The notes beneath the pieces are model-generated. The model ran no database searches. It saw nothing but the letters and a program-made list of their open reading frames with translations, and was not told the DNA's origin. A stretch of 64,000 nt of DNA from Streptomyces sp. NBC_00094 (GTDB lineage: Bacteria > Actinomycetota > Actinomycetes > Streptomycetales > Streptomycetaceae), in contig NZ_JAPEMB010000001.1 in NCBI RefSeq assembly GCF_026343125.1, positions 5,709,501 to 5,773,500 on the forward strand, given 5' to 3'. Positions 9,701 through 16,801 of this stretch are shown here, one piece after another. A program made the position numbers and the translations under genes. Position 1 is the stretch's first letter. Each line of letters opens with the position of its first letter.

Positions 9701-9768
9701 GCGTCGCCGGCCGCGGCGAGGCCGCCGCCCTCGCCCACCGCCTCCACCTCCTCGACACGACGCTCTGA
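6712..9768 (+). CDS. LAL-type LuxR transcriptional regulator with AAA ATPase domain
   Basis: A 1018-residue member of the large ATP-binding LuxR (MalT/LAL) regulators. The N-terminal P-loop is GGEAGVGKTRLIEEF (about residues 47-61) and the Walker B region is VLVLEDLHWADAS. A long helical, TPR-like middle region follows. At the C-terminus is a clear GerE/LuxR helix-turn-helix: LTPREQDVLRLVAAGRTNRQ, then IAEELFISPKTASVHVSNIL. Such proteins switch on transcription after binding ATP and a ligand; the ligand is unknown. The ATG at 6712 is the first possible start, with a GTG at 6751 as an alternative. A full-length protein of this class is 900-1000 residues, so it looks intact. Confidence 0.92.
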   Translation: MSACTDGCAMLGAVETRSVSPVFVGRAGEFTALTEALSRATAGEPQALLVGGEAGVGKTRLIEEFLDTACDRGAVVAVGGCVELGADGLPFAPFATALRSLRRKLPEELTAAAEGQEGELARLLPELGDPGSHESSDEDSTARLFELTVRLLERLAADRTVVLVLEDLHWADASTRHLLTYLLRTLRRGRIVVVASYRADDIHRRHPLRPLLAELDRLRTIRRIELSRFTRTEVHRQLTGILAAEPSPGLVEEVFERSDGNAFFVEELVVSHEAGCAPGQLSDSLRDLLLVRVEALPEDAQRVARIVAEGGSTVEYGLLAAVARLSEDELIGALRAAVGANLLLAVPDGDGYRFRHSLVREAVSDDLLPGERSRLNRRYAEALEADPGLVRPDERATRLATYWYHAHDTSKALPAVLRASVATRKRHAYAEQLRLLERAMELWDEAPAEVRRELRPMDYAEAYPPCGCDPETTPLSYLDLLAEAAVAARLSGERERALKIGRMALRLLDGEDVNDPLRAAWFWTEKARLQSNLGLGDGSEEIARAQELVKGLPPSAVHAVVLVGAAGWGMLRNPGPEALAAAERAVEYARHVKAESIELNARLTLGSIMTAAGDVEAGLAEMHEVRERTTDLGQFSEASRAHINISSSLEGLGRSHEAVEIADSGIRLARSYGLVDSVGWIEANRAESLFSLGRWDETRELAERLQHSATSTKPRGSASLRLAQLAAARGETDAAVRYLADARTVYGTRDLLPQYTLPMAQVALAVAAAEGRVRDVRTQLAAAVEAGFPPGTHRYGWPLVLTAATAEADSRGLPAADEGRAEALDLIRRCTRGLAAPAPVWAAHSLQVSQELARAEGRESADRWAEIVAAYEPLDRPAQLARARHRLADALLVEGGHREEATALLREAHATAVGLGARTLREDVELLAARARLSLVPETRTPAPPEPGDDSFGLTPREQDVLRLVAAGRTNRQIAEELFISPKTASVHVSNILAKLGVAGRGEAAALAHRLHLLDTTL

Positions 9769-9933
9769 CCCCGGTCGGGGGATCCGTATCGTCACGCGGC
9801 CCGAGGTCAGGTCTATCGGGCCGCGCGCCGGGTCCGCGTCCCCCGGGTCCTCCCTGGTCAGGGCCTGTCTGCGGCGTTCCTCCTCGGCGTGCCTGCGCCC
9901 CGGCGCGAAGAACTCGTCCAGCCCGCCGAACAC
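9652..9933 (-). CDS. Small DUF6191-like protein
   Basis: On the minus strand, 14 bases behind the sugar dehydrogenase stop, a GTG at 9933 preceded by GAGAGG (about nine bases before) opens a 93-residue frame. It begins with FGGLDEFFAPGRRHAEEE and continues to DPARGPIDLTSGRVTIR. From memory this is the pattern of the small actinobacterial DUF6191 family (FAPGRxHxxxExxR ... GPIDLxSGxV). Family members are usually near 60 residues. This frame runs on for about 40 more residues antisense to the last 117 bases of the LuxR gene, so the true end or a frameshift is uncertain. The function of the family is unknown. Confidence 0.55.
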   Translation of the reverse strand: MFGGLDEFFAPGRRHAEEERRRQALTREDPGDADPARGPIDLTSGRVTIRIPRPGSERRVEEVEAVGEGGGLAAAGDAELGEDVGDVDARRLR

Positions 9934-9947
9934 GGTCACCGCCCTCT

Positions 9948-11081
9948 CTACCTCACCTCCAGCCGGAGGATCCTGTCGTCGCCGTCCTCGGGCGTGCCCC
10001 GGGCGTCGGTCTCGCTGGTCACGAGCCACAGCCGGCCGTCACCGCCGGCGAGGACCGTGCGCAGCCGTCCGTACGTACCCTTCAGGAACGCCTCGGGCTC
10101 CCCGGAGCGTTCCGTTCCGGAGAGCGGTACGCGCCACAGCCGCTCGCCCCTGAGCCCGGCCATCCAGATCGCGCCCCGCGCGTACGCGATGCCGCTGGGG
10201 GAGGCCTCCGAGGGCGGCCACTGGGCCACGGGGTCCACGAACCCGGCCTTCCCGGCCCGCCCCTCGACCTCCGGCCAGCCGTAGTTGCGCCCCGGCCTGA
10301 CCAGGTTCAGTTCGTCCCAGGTGTTCTGCCCGAACTCGGCCGCCCACAGCCGCCCCTCCGCGTCCCAGGCGATCCCCTGCACGTTCCGGTGCCCGTACGA
10401 GTAGACCACCGAGCCGGGGAAGGGGTTGCCGGGCGCCGGGCGGCCTTCGGGCGTCATCCTCAGGATCTTCCCGCCGAGCGAGGACCGGTCCTGGGCGAGC
10501 CCCGTCAGGCCCGTCTCGCCCGTGCCCGCGTACAGCATCCCGTCGGGCCCGAACGCGATCCGCCCGCCGTTGTGCACGAACCCCTTCGGGATGCCGGTGA
10601 GCACCGGCTGCGGCACCCCGAGCCGGTCGCCGTCCCCGCCTCCGTACCGCATGCGCACGATCCGGTTGTCGTGCGCGGCCGTCAGATACGCGTACACCCA
10701 GCCGTCGCGGACCGCGATCCCGAGGAGGCCGCCCTCGCCGGCCCGGACGACCCCGGGCACCTCGCCGAGCGGGGTCTTCGCGCCGGTCTTCCCGTCGACC
10801 CGGGTGACCGTCCCCTCGTCCCGCGAGGAGACGAGCAGGTCGCCGCCGGGCAGCTCCGCGAGCCCCCAGGGCGACGCCAGCCCCTCGGTGAGGGTGCCCG
10901 CCACCGTGACCCGGCCGTCGCGCGTGGAGGTCGGGGCCGCGGCCGGGACAGAGGCCGATGCCGTCGCCGGAGCCGTACGGGAGGGCTCACCGCCCCCGCC
11001 GCCCCCGCCCGACGAGCACCCCGCCACGAGCAGGAGCGCGGCGGTGCCCCACAAGGCCTTCAGCACAGCAGGACGGCTCAT
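9948..11081 (-). CDS. PQQ-type sugar dehydrogenase (soluble GDH fold), lipoprotein
   Basis: A 377-residue protein starting at ATG 11081, followed by a lipoprotein signal (TAALLLVAGCSS, lipobox Cys) and a Gly/Ala/Pro linker. The rest is a six-bladed beta-propeller of the glucose/sorbosone dehydrogenase type: ASPWGLAELPGGDLLVSSRD, GLLGIAVRDGWVYAY, VHNGGRIAFGPDGMLYAGTG, YSYGHRNVQGIAWDAEGRLW and FGQNTWDELNLVRPGRNYGW are family blocks. It probably oxidises a sugar outside the membrane with PQQ; PQQ use is inferred from the family. It is followed closely by the DUF6191-like gene on the same strand. Confidence 0.9.
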   Translation of the reverse strand: MSRPAVLKALWGTAALLLVAGCSSGGGGGGGEPSRTAPATASASVPAAAPTSTRDGRVTVAGTLTEGLASPWGLAELPGGDLLVSSRDEGTVTRVDGKTGAKTPLGEVPGVVRAGEGGLLGIAVRDGWVYAYLTAAHDNRIVRMRYGGGDGDRLGVPQPVLTGIPKGFVHNGGRIAFGPDGMLYAGTGETGLTGLAQDRSSLGGKILRMTPEGRPAPGNPFPGSVVYSYGHRNVQGIAWDAEGRLWAAEFGQNTWDELNLVRPGRNYGWPEVEGRAGKAGFVDPVAQWPPSEASPSGIAYARGAIWMAGLRGERLWRVPLSGTERSGEPEAFLKGTYGRLRTVLAGGDGRLWLVTSETDARGTPEDGDDRILRLEVR

Positions 11082-11182
11082 GGTCCGGTCCCCTTCGACG
11101 AGTCGAGTGGCTTCCTCACACCTTTGATACACCGCTCGACCCGATCGGGTTCCCGCCCACCGACGGCGAGTTTGGCGGGGCG

Positions 11183-12193
11183 TCAGTCCCACGACCCCCG
11201 GGGCGCCGGAAGCGCCGCGATCTCCGCGAGATCGCCCGCCGTCAGCCGCAGCCCGGCCGCCCGCGCGTTCTCCACCACCCACCGCTCCCGCTTCGCCCCC
11301 GGCACCGGCACGACGTGCGGTCCGCGTCCGAGCACCCACGCCAGCGCCACCTGCGCCGGTGTGACGTCGTCCCCGTGCCGTGCGGCGACCCGCCGCAAGC
11401 CCGCCACCAGCGGCTGGTTCGCCGCCATCATCTCGGCAGTGAACCGCGGGTGCCGGGCGCGCGGATCGTCCGACTCGAAGCCGCCGCCCGGCGTCAGCGT
11501 GCCGGTCAGGAAGCCGCTCCCCAGCGGCATCGCCGCCAGGAATCCCACCCCGCGCGCCGCGCACCAGGGCAGCAGCCGGACGAGCGCCTCCGGCGACCAC
11601 ACCGACAGCTCGGCCTCGACCGCCGCCACCGGGAAGACCTGCTGGATCCGCTCCAGTTGGCGGATCGTTCCCTCGTACCCGTCACGGGCGCTGCCGGTCG
11701 CGCCCCTGCGGGCCGACCGCGCGCCGACCGCACACAGCCCGAGCGCCCGCACCTTGCCCGCCGCGACCAGCTCGGCCATCGCGCCCCAGGTCTCCTCGAC
11801 GGGTACCTCGGGGTCCGCGCGGTGCAGTTGGTACAGGTCGATGACCTCGGTCTGCAACCGTCGCAGCGAGGCGTCGCAGGCCCGACGCACGTACCCCGGC
11901 CTGCCGTTGGCGACCACGTGCTGGTCGCCGACGAGCAGTCCGCACTTCGTCGAGACGAAGGCCTCCGCCCGCCGCTCCTTCAACACCCGCCCCAGCAGCA
12001 GCTCGTTGGTGAACGGCCCGTACATGTCGGCGGTGTCGAGCAGGCTCACCCCGGCGTCCAGTGCCGCGTGCACGGTCCGCAGCGAGCGGTCCCCACGCTG
12101 TTCCGAACGCCTGTACGCCCAGTTCATCGGCATGCACCCCAGGCCGATCGCACCCACGTCGAGCGCCGTCGCCCCGATAGTCCTGCGCTCCAC
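11183..12193 (-). CDS. Aldo/keto reductase
   Basis: A 336-residue (alpha/beta)8 NADPH oxidoreductase. Family blocks: IGLGCMPMNWAY, SLLDTADMYGPFTNELLLG (catalytic Asp and Tyr), AFVSTKCGL (catalytic Lys), VIDLYQLHRAD (His) and PVPGAKRERWVVEN (cofactor binding). It resembles the general-stress/YajO-like reductases acting on small aldehydes and ketones. The GTG at 12193 is chosen: GGGAGGGG lies about nine bases upstream and the protein then begins at the first beta strand (VERRTIGATALDV). It is transcribed away from a 2-hydroxyacid dehydrogenase, 75 bases apart, so the two may share a control region. Confidence 0.9.
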   Translation of the reverse strand: MERRTIGATALDVGAIGLGCMPMNWAYRRSEQRGDRSLRTVHAALDAGVSLLDTADMYGPFTNELLLGRVLKERRAEAFVSTKCGLLVGDQHVVANGRPGYVRRACDASLRRLQTEVIDLYQLHRADPEVPVEETWGAMAELVAAGKVRALGLCAVGARSARRGATGSARDGYEGTIRQLERIQQVFPVAAVEAELSVWSPEALVRLLPWCAARGVGFLAAMPLGSGFLTGTLTPGGGFESDDPRARHPRFTAEMMAANQPLVAGLRRVAARHGDDVTPAQVALAWVLGRGPHVVPVPGAKRERWVVENARAAGLRLTAGDLAEIAALPAPRGSWD

Positions 12194-12268
12194 CTGCCGG
12201 TACCCCTCCCTGTGCCCTCCCCCAAAGTAACCAATGGCGTGCGGGATTCTTCGCATAGCCTCCCGGTC

Positions 12269-13234
12269 ATGACATTCGAAGACACCGCCACCGACGTGTG
12301 GCTCCCGGTTCCCGCGGACGAGATCGAAGGACTGCCCGATCCGGGCGAGTCCGGCCTGAACTACCGCTTCTGGGACGGCGGACCGGAGTTCCCCGCCGAT
12401 CCCGCGCGCTGCGCCTTCTACGTCGTCCCGTACATGAAGGGGTCGGAGATCGCCGTGCGGCCGCTGGCGGCGATGACCTCCGTCCGGGCCGTGCAGACCC
12501 TCTCCGCGGGCATCGACCACGTCACTCCCGGCATCGCCTCGCTGCGGTCCGGGGTCGCCCTCTGCAACGCGAAGGGCGTGCACGAGGCCAGCACCGCCGA
12601 ACTCACGCTCGCGCTGATCCTGGCCTCGCTGCGCGGCATCCCCGGGTTCGTGCGCGGCCAGGACGCCGAGGAGTGGCGGGCCGGCTTCTACCCGGCGCTC
12701 GCCGACAAGTCCGTACTGATCGTGGGGTACGGGTCGATCGGCGCCGCCATCGAGGACCGGCTCGCGCCGTTCGAGTGCGCGCGGGTGGCGCGCGTCGCGC
12801 GCTCCGCGCGCACCTCGGAGCGCGGCCCGGTCCAGGCCCTGGCGGAGCTGCCCGCGCTGCTCCCGGAGGCCGACGTGGTCGTCCTCTCGACGCCGCTCAC
12901 CCCCGCGACCCACCACCTCGTCGACGCCGGATTCCTGGCCAGGATGAAGGACGGGGCGCTCCTCGTGAACGTCGCCCGCGGGCCGGTCGTCGACACGACG
13001 GCGCTGCTCAAGGAGGTCGAGAGCGGACGGATCACGGCGGCGCTCGACGTCACCGACCCGGAACCGCTGCCGAGCGGGCATCCTTTGTGGCACGCTCCGG
13101 GTGTCCTGATCAGTCCCCATGTGGGCGGTTCCACTTCGGCGTTCATGCCGAGGGCGAAGCGGCTGATCGCGGGGCAGCTGCGGCGGTTCGCGGCGGGGGA
13201 GGGGCTGGCGAACGTCCTCCTCACCACCGGCTGA
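12269..13234 (+). CDS. D-isomer-specific 2-hydroxyacid dehydrogenase
   Basis: A 321-residue NAD(P)-dependent dehydrogenase. The Rossmann motif is VLIVGYGSIGAAIEDRL, the substrate Arg lies in LLVNVARGPVVDT, the acid is in ALDVTDPEPLPSGHPLW and the catalytic His is in ISPHVGGST. The N-terminal substrate lobe has LSAGIDHV, where related enzymes have the NxGxDNID loop. It reduces a 2-oxoacid or oxidises a D-2-hydroxyacid; the substrate is not visible. The ATG at 12269 is the only reasonable start before the first strand. Its neighbour on the other side of the 75-base gap is the aldo/keto reductase. Confidence 0.9.
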   Translation: MTFEDTATDVWLPVPADEIEGLPDPGESGLNYRFWDGGPEFPADPARCAFYVVPYMKGSEIAVRPLAAMTSVRAVQTLSAGIDHVTPGIASLRSGVALCNAKGVHEASTAELTLALILASLRGIPGFVRGQDAEEWRAGFYPALADKSVLIVGYGSIGAAIEDRLAPFECARVARVARSARTSERGPVQALAELPALLPEADVVVLSTPLTPATHHLVDAGFLARMKDGALLVNVARGPVVDTTALLKEVESGRITAALDVTDPEPLPSGHPLWHAPGVLISPHVGGSTSAFMPRAKRLIAGQLRRFAAGEGLANVLLTTG

Positions 13235-13673
13235 GTGCCGGAGGGTCGTCGTGGGCGGGGCCGGGCGCAGTGCGCCCCGACACGCGCCGCCCGCAAGCCC
13301 CCAGGTAGTCACGGAGAGTACTGCACCCCTGTCCCTGAGTGACGGTCCTGGTGTATCGTCCCCGATGGGGGACTGCGTCGATGACGGGCTGACGCTGGGG
13401 AGCGAAGTGACGGGTCATCAGATTTCGAGGGGGGCGGCGGGTGAAGCACGTCCGGAGGGCCGACGATCCGACGCGGCGTCGTCGCCGCCGGCACGCCTCC
13501 CGCGTCTCACTGCCGGCCTCGCGCGTACGGTGCCGGGCCAGGCCACGCCGCGCCGCGCACCACGCGCCGCCGGGCCGCACGACTGCGACGGGCACGCCAC
13601 CGGAGGTGCCGAGGAGCCGCCCGCGCGTCCGCACGAGCCGTCCGGGTGCGGTGGCGCGACACCGGAGGGCCCG
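13235..13673. other. 439-base gap before the GGDEF-EAL gene; no certain gene
   Basis: The frame of the following gene is open back to 13251, with possible in-frame starts in this stretch (for example the ATG at 13365). A longer N-terminus therefore cannot be excluded. A second frame, GTG 13441 to TGA 13677, encodes 78 residues that are about one third Arg, which suggests an out-of-frame artefact, although its stop overlaps the GTG at 13674. Promoter elements for the GGDEF-EAL gene probably lie here, but I cannot place them with confidence. Confidence 0.5.
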
Positions 13674-16586
13674 GTGAGCGCGTCCGGGGCGGTCATGGCG
13701 CGCAGCGCCGTCGGCGGAGACGCCGGACACCCCGGCCGCGACCGCCAGGGCATCGGCTCGGTCTTCGCCCAGATCGCCCTGGGACTCATCTGCGCGGGAT
13801 ACACGACCGGCGCCTCGCTCGGCTGGGGGTCACCGGAGCTCGCGCTCTTCATGGGCGACTTCGGGCTGAGCGTCGCCGCGCTCACCGCCGCCGTCTCCTG
13901 CTTTCTCTACGCCCGCGCCCACCACGGCAGCGACCGTCCGGCGTGGCTGCTCTTCGCCTTCTCCTCCTTCATGGCCGCCGCGGGGAACGCGGTGTGGGGG
14001 TGGTACGAGGTGGTCCTGCGGACGCAGGTGCCCGACTCGTCCATCGCCGACGTCTTCTTCCTGCTCTTCGCGCCGCCCGCCGTCGTCGGACTCCTCGTCC
14101 TGGCCAAGAAGCCCGTCACCCGGGCCGGCTGGGTCTGCCTCGCGCTCGACGCCTGGCTCATCGCCGGCTCCCTGCTCACGCTCTCCTGGAGCCTCGCCCT
14201 CGCCCGCACCGCGCAGTTCGACGGCGAGTCCGTCGCCCAGGCCGCGCTGTCGCTCGCGTACCCGCTGCTGGACATCGTGCTCGTCAGCATGGTCCTGGCC
14301 CTGCACTTCCGGCGCTCCCAGGCGAACCGCTCGGCGACCAACACCGCCATCGCCGCGCTCGCCCTGACCGTCCTGTGCGACGCCCTGTTCACCTCGCCGC
14401 TGCTCCGCGAGAACTACGCCTCCGGCCAGCTCCTCGACGCCGGCTGGTTCGCCGGTTCGCTGCTCCTCGCGTACGCCCCCTGGGGGGTGCGGCGCCTGCC
14501 CGACAGCACGGCCACCGCCCGCGGCCCCTGGCTGCACAGCCGCCCGGTCGCCGGCTCGCTCGCCGCCCTCACCCCGTACCTCGCGGCCGCGGTCTGCACC
14601 CTCGGCATCCTGTACAACGTCGTCGAGGGGCGCAGGATCGACCGGGTCGTCGTCCTCACCGGCTGCGCGGTCGTCCTCGCCCTCGTCGTCCGGCAGGGCA
14701 TCATGCTCCTCGACAACATCGCGCTGACCCACGAACTGGCACACAAGGAGAACCACTTCCGGTCCCTCGTGCAGGGGTCGAGCGACGTCATCATGATCGC
14801 CGCGCCGACCGGCATACTCCGCTACGTCAGCCCGGCCGCCGCCGGTGTGTACGGGCGCGACGCCGAGGAGCTCATCGGCTCCGAGCTCGCCTCCCTCATC
14901 CATCCCGAGGACCTCGGCGCCGTCGTCCACGAGGTGCGCCGCTTCCTCGCGGCCTCGCCCGCCGAGGAGCCCACCACCCGCATCGAGTGCCGTTTCCGCT
15001 CCGGCCATGGGGGTACCTCCCGCTCTGGGGGCACCTCCCGGCCGGAGGCTGGGGGAGAAGCCGAGAGTGGGGGAGAAGCCGAGAGTGGGGGAGACTGGCT
15101 CAACGTCGAGTCGACGGTCAACCGCCACCAGGGCGGCCTCATCTTCAACAGCCGGGACGTGACCGAACGGGTCCGGCTCCAGGCCCAGTTGCAGCACAAC
15201 GCGGAGCACGACCCGCTGACCGACCTGCCCAACCGGGCGCTCTTCACGCGGCGGGTCCGGCAGGCGCTCGGCGGCCGCCGGGCCTCCGACCCCGGCACCG
15301 CCGTGCTCTTCATCGACCTCGACGGCTTCAAGGGCGTCAACGACCGCCTAGGCCACCAGGCGGGCGACGAACTCCTCGTCCAGGCCGCCCGCCGGCTCCA
15401 GGAGTCCGTACGGGCCGGGGACACGGCCGCGCGGCTCGGCGGCGACGAGTTCGCCGCCCTCATCCTCGGCGACGGCGGCCGCGACCAGGCCGCCCGCGAG
15501 TGCCAGGTCCAGGAGATCGCCGACCGCCTCCGGCTCACGCTCTCCCAGCCGTACCGCGTGGACGGCGGCAACGAGGTCCGGGTCGCCGCCTCCATCGGCG
15601 TCGCCTTCGCCGAACCGGGCATCGAGGCGGGAGACCTCCTGCGCAACGCCGACCTCGCCATGTACCGGGCCAAGGCCGCGGGCAAGGACCGGGTCGAGCT
15701 CTACAAGCCCCAGATGCAGGCCGAGGTCGTCCGGCGCACCGAGCTGGCCGCCCGCCTGCGCACCGCCCTCCACGACGGCGAGTTCGCCCTGCTCCACCAG
15801 CCGGTCGTCGACCTCGCCACCGGCCGGATCTCGGCCGTCAGCGCCCAGGCGCGCTGGCGCTCGACCCAGGGCATCCTCTTCACCCCCGCCGAGTACCTCC
15901 GCGTCACCGACGACGGCGAGCGCACCGCCGAGCTCGGCCGCTGGCTCCTCGAAGAGGCCGTGGAGCAGGCCGCCGAGCGGGCGGGAATCGGCCATCGTGC
16001 ACCGGTCTCCATCCGGCTGTCCGCCCGCCGCCTCCTGGACCGCTCGCTCCCGCTCGGCTCGGTCGAGTCACTGCTGACCCGGCACGGACTGGCGTCCGGG
16101 TCGCTGATCATCGAGCTCGCCGACAGCGACCCCCGGACCTCGCTCGACGAGCTCGAACAGCGCCTGGTGACCCTGCGCCGTCTCGGGGTGCGGATCGCCC
16201 TCGACGGATTCGGCAGTGGACATGTGGCGATCGACGCACTGCGGCGGCTTCCCGTCGACATACTGAAGCTGGACCGGGGACTCGTCGAGGGCGTGGTCGA
16301 GTCCGCCCGGCTCCGCAAGATCACCAGAGGTGTGCTCCGTATCGCCGGCGAGCTCGGGATGCAGACGGTCGCCGAGGGCGTCGACGTGCCGGAGCAGGTG
16401 CTCGCCCTGCGCGCCATGGGCTGCAGTCACGCCCAGGGCATGGCCTTCTCGGGCCCGCTCGACGAATACCGCCTGCGCAGAGCCCTCGTACGGGACGAGT
16501 ACCCCCTCCCCGGAACGGTCCCCGTACGGGTCGGGAACCGTCCCCCGTTTCGCTCAAATACTGAGACGCCCGTCCCACCCACTTGA
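13674..16586 (+). CDS. Membrane GGDEF-EAL protein with degenerate EAL (CdgE-like)
   Basis: A 970-residue protein if the GTG at 13674 is used (GGAGGG six bases upstream). About ten membrane helices (residues 25-350, 7TM/MHYT-like) are followed by a PAS domain (LVQGSSDVIMIAAPTGILRY). A GGDEF domain comes next with intact RLGGDEFAAL at about residue 588, then a C-terminal EAL domain. In the EAL domain the signature reads AVSAQARW where active enzymes have ExL, the metal-ligand block reads SIRLS instead of SVNLS, and the DDFG block reads DGFG. It thus looks like a diguanylate cyclase with an EAL domain that cannot hydrolyse c-di-GMP but may bind it. From memory, the gene next to ilvB in Streptomyces is called cdgE. 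The PAS region carries an in-frame repeat insertion. Confidence 0.9.
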   Translation: MSASGAVMARSAVGGDAGHPGRDRQGIGSVFAQIALGLICAGYTTGASLGWGSPELALFMGDFGLSVAALTAAVSCFLYARAHHGSDRPAWLLFAFSSFMAAAGNAVWGWYEVVLRTQVPDSSIADVFFLLFAPPAVVGLLVLAKKPVTRAGWVCLALDAWLIAGSLLTLSWSLALARTAQFDGESVAQAALSLAYPLLDIVLVSMVLALHFRRSQANRSATNTAIAALALTVLCDALFTSPLLRENYASGQLLDAGWFAGSLLLAYAPWGVRRLPDSTATARGPWLHSRPVAGSLAALTPYLAAAVCTLGILYNVVEGRRIDRVVVLTGCAVVLALVVRQGIMLLDNIALTHELAHKENHFRSLVQGSSDVIMIAAPTGILRYVSPAAAGVYGRDAEELIGSELASLIHPEDLGAVVHEVRRFLAASPAEEPTTRIECRFRSGHGGTSRSGGTSRPEAGGEAESGGEAESGGDWLNVESTVNRHQGGLIFNSRDVTERVRLQAQLQHNAEHDPLTDLPNRALFTRRVRQALGGRRASDPGTAVLFIDLDGFKGVNDRLGHQAGDELLVQAARRLQESVRAGDTAARLGGDEFAALILGDGGRDQAARECQVQEIADRLRLTLSQPYRVDGGNEVRVAASIGVAFAEPGIEAGDLLRNADLAMYRAKAAGKDRVELYKPQMQAEVVRRTELAARLRTALHDGEFALLHQPVVDLATGRISAVSAQARWRSTQGILFTPAEYLRVTDDGERTAELGRWLLEEAVEQAAERAGIGHRAPVSIRLSARRLLDRSLPLGSVESLLTRHGLASGSLIIELADSDPRTSLDELEQRLVTLRRLGVRIALDGFGSGHVAIDALRRLPVDILKLDRGLVEGVVESARLRKITRGVLRIAGELGMQTVAEGVDVPEQVLALRAMGCSHAQGMAFSGPLDEYRLRRALVRDEYPLPGTVPVRVGNRPPFRSNTETPVPPT
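15005..15094. repeat. In-frame GC-rich palindrome plus 18-bp tandem repeat inside the PAS region
   Basis: A stretch of alternating GGGGG and CCTCCC blocks (15005-15056) is followed by two exact copies of an 18-base unit, GGGGGAGAAGCCGAGAGT (15051-15068 and 15069-15086), and a partial third. It translates as Gly/Ser/Glu filler (GGTSRSGG ... GGEAESGGEAESGGD) in the middle of the PAS domain. The palindromic part resembles the small interspersed repeats common in Streptomyces genomes, and a relative sits in the urease gamma/beta gene at 44728. Confidence 0.7.
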
Positions 16587-16619
16587 CACCGGTGAGGTGG
16601 GAGAGGGAGGGTCAGTGCC

Positions 16620-16661
16620 ATGCGCACCCGAATTCTCGTACTTGGAAAGCGCGTCGGCTGA
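16620..16661 (+). CDS. ilvB leader peptide MRTRILVLGKRVG
   Basis: A 13-residue open frame with the consecutive codons Ile-Leu-Val-Leu, exactly the end products (or their relatives) of the ilvBNC operon that follows. A purine-rich stretch (GAGAGGGAGG) lies about ten bases before the ATG. Together with the downstream hairpins this is a classic transcription attenuator: a shortage of charged branched-chain tRNA stalls the ribosome at these codons. Confidence 0.85.
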   Translation: MRTRILVLGKRVG

Positions 16662-16739
16662 AGCGGGGCCATCGAAGGCCCAGCTGAGAAAGCACCCGAC
16701 GCGCTCCCCTCGCTTGCCTCACGGCACGAGGGGTTTTTT
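16647..16739 (+). promoter_or_regulatory. ilvBNC transcription attenuator
   Basis: The segment over the end of the leader peptide (AGCGCGTCGG, from about 16648) can pair with CCGACGCGCT (to about 16705). The terminator follows: CCCCTCG (16706-16712) pairs with CGAGGGG (16727-16733), then six Ts (16734-16739). A small hairpin GGGCC/GGCCC (16666-16681) lies between them. A ribosome stalled at the Ile-Leu-Val-Leu codons would change which of these helices forms, so readthrough into ilvB follows branched-chain amino acid supply. The exact set of exclusive helices is my inference. Confidence 0.8.
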
Positions 16740-16801
16740 GTTGCACTGGCTCACCCCCAAGTCGTCCTAAACCTCGCAAAAACCCTCTGCTTCGAGAAGA
16801 G

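Noticed and set aside
9795..9825. Perfect 9-base stem that looks like a terminator between the LuxR gene and the sugar dehydrogenase gene
   Set aside because: It lies inside the DUF6191-like coding frame (the codons for GPIDLTSGR), so the pairing is more likely a by-product of GC-rich codons. No T-tract follows.
13441..13677. 78-codon frame whose stop overlaps the GTG of the GGDEF-EAL gene
   Set aside because: About a third of the residues are Arg, with no helix or domain pattern. The overlap may be chance; recorded in the gap entry but not called as a gene.
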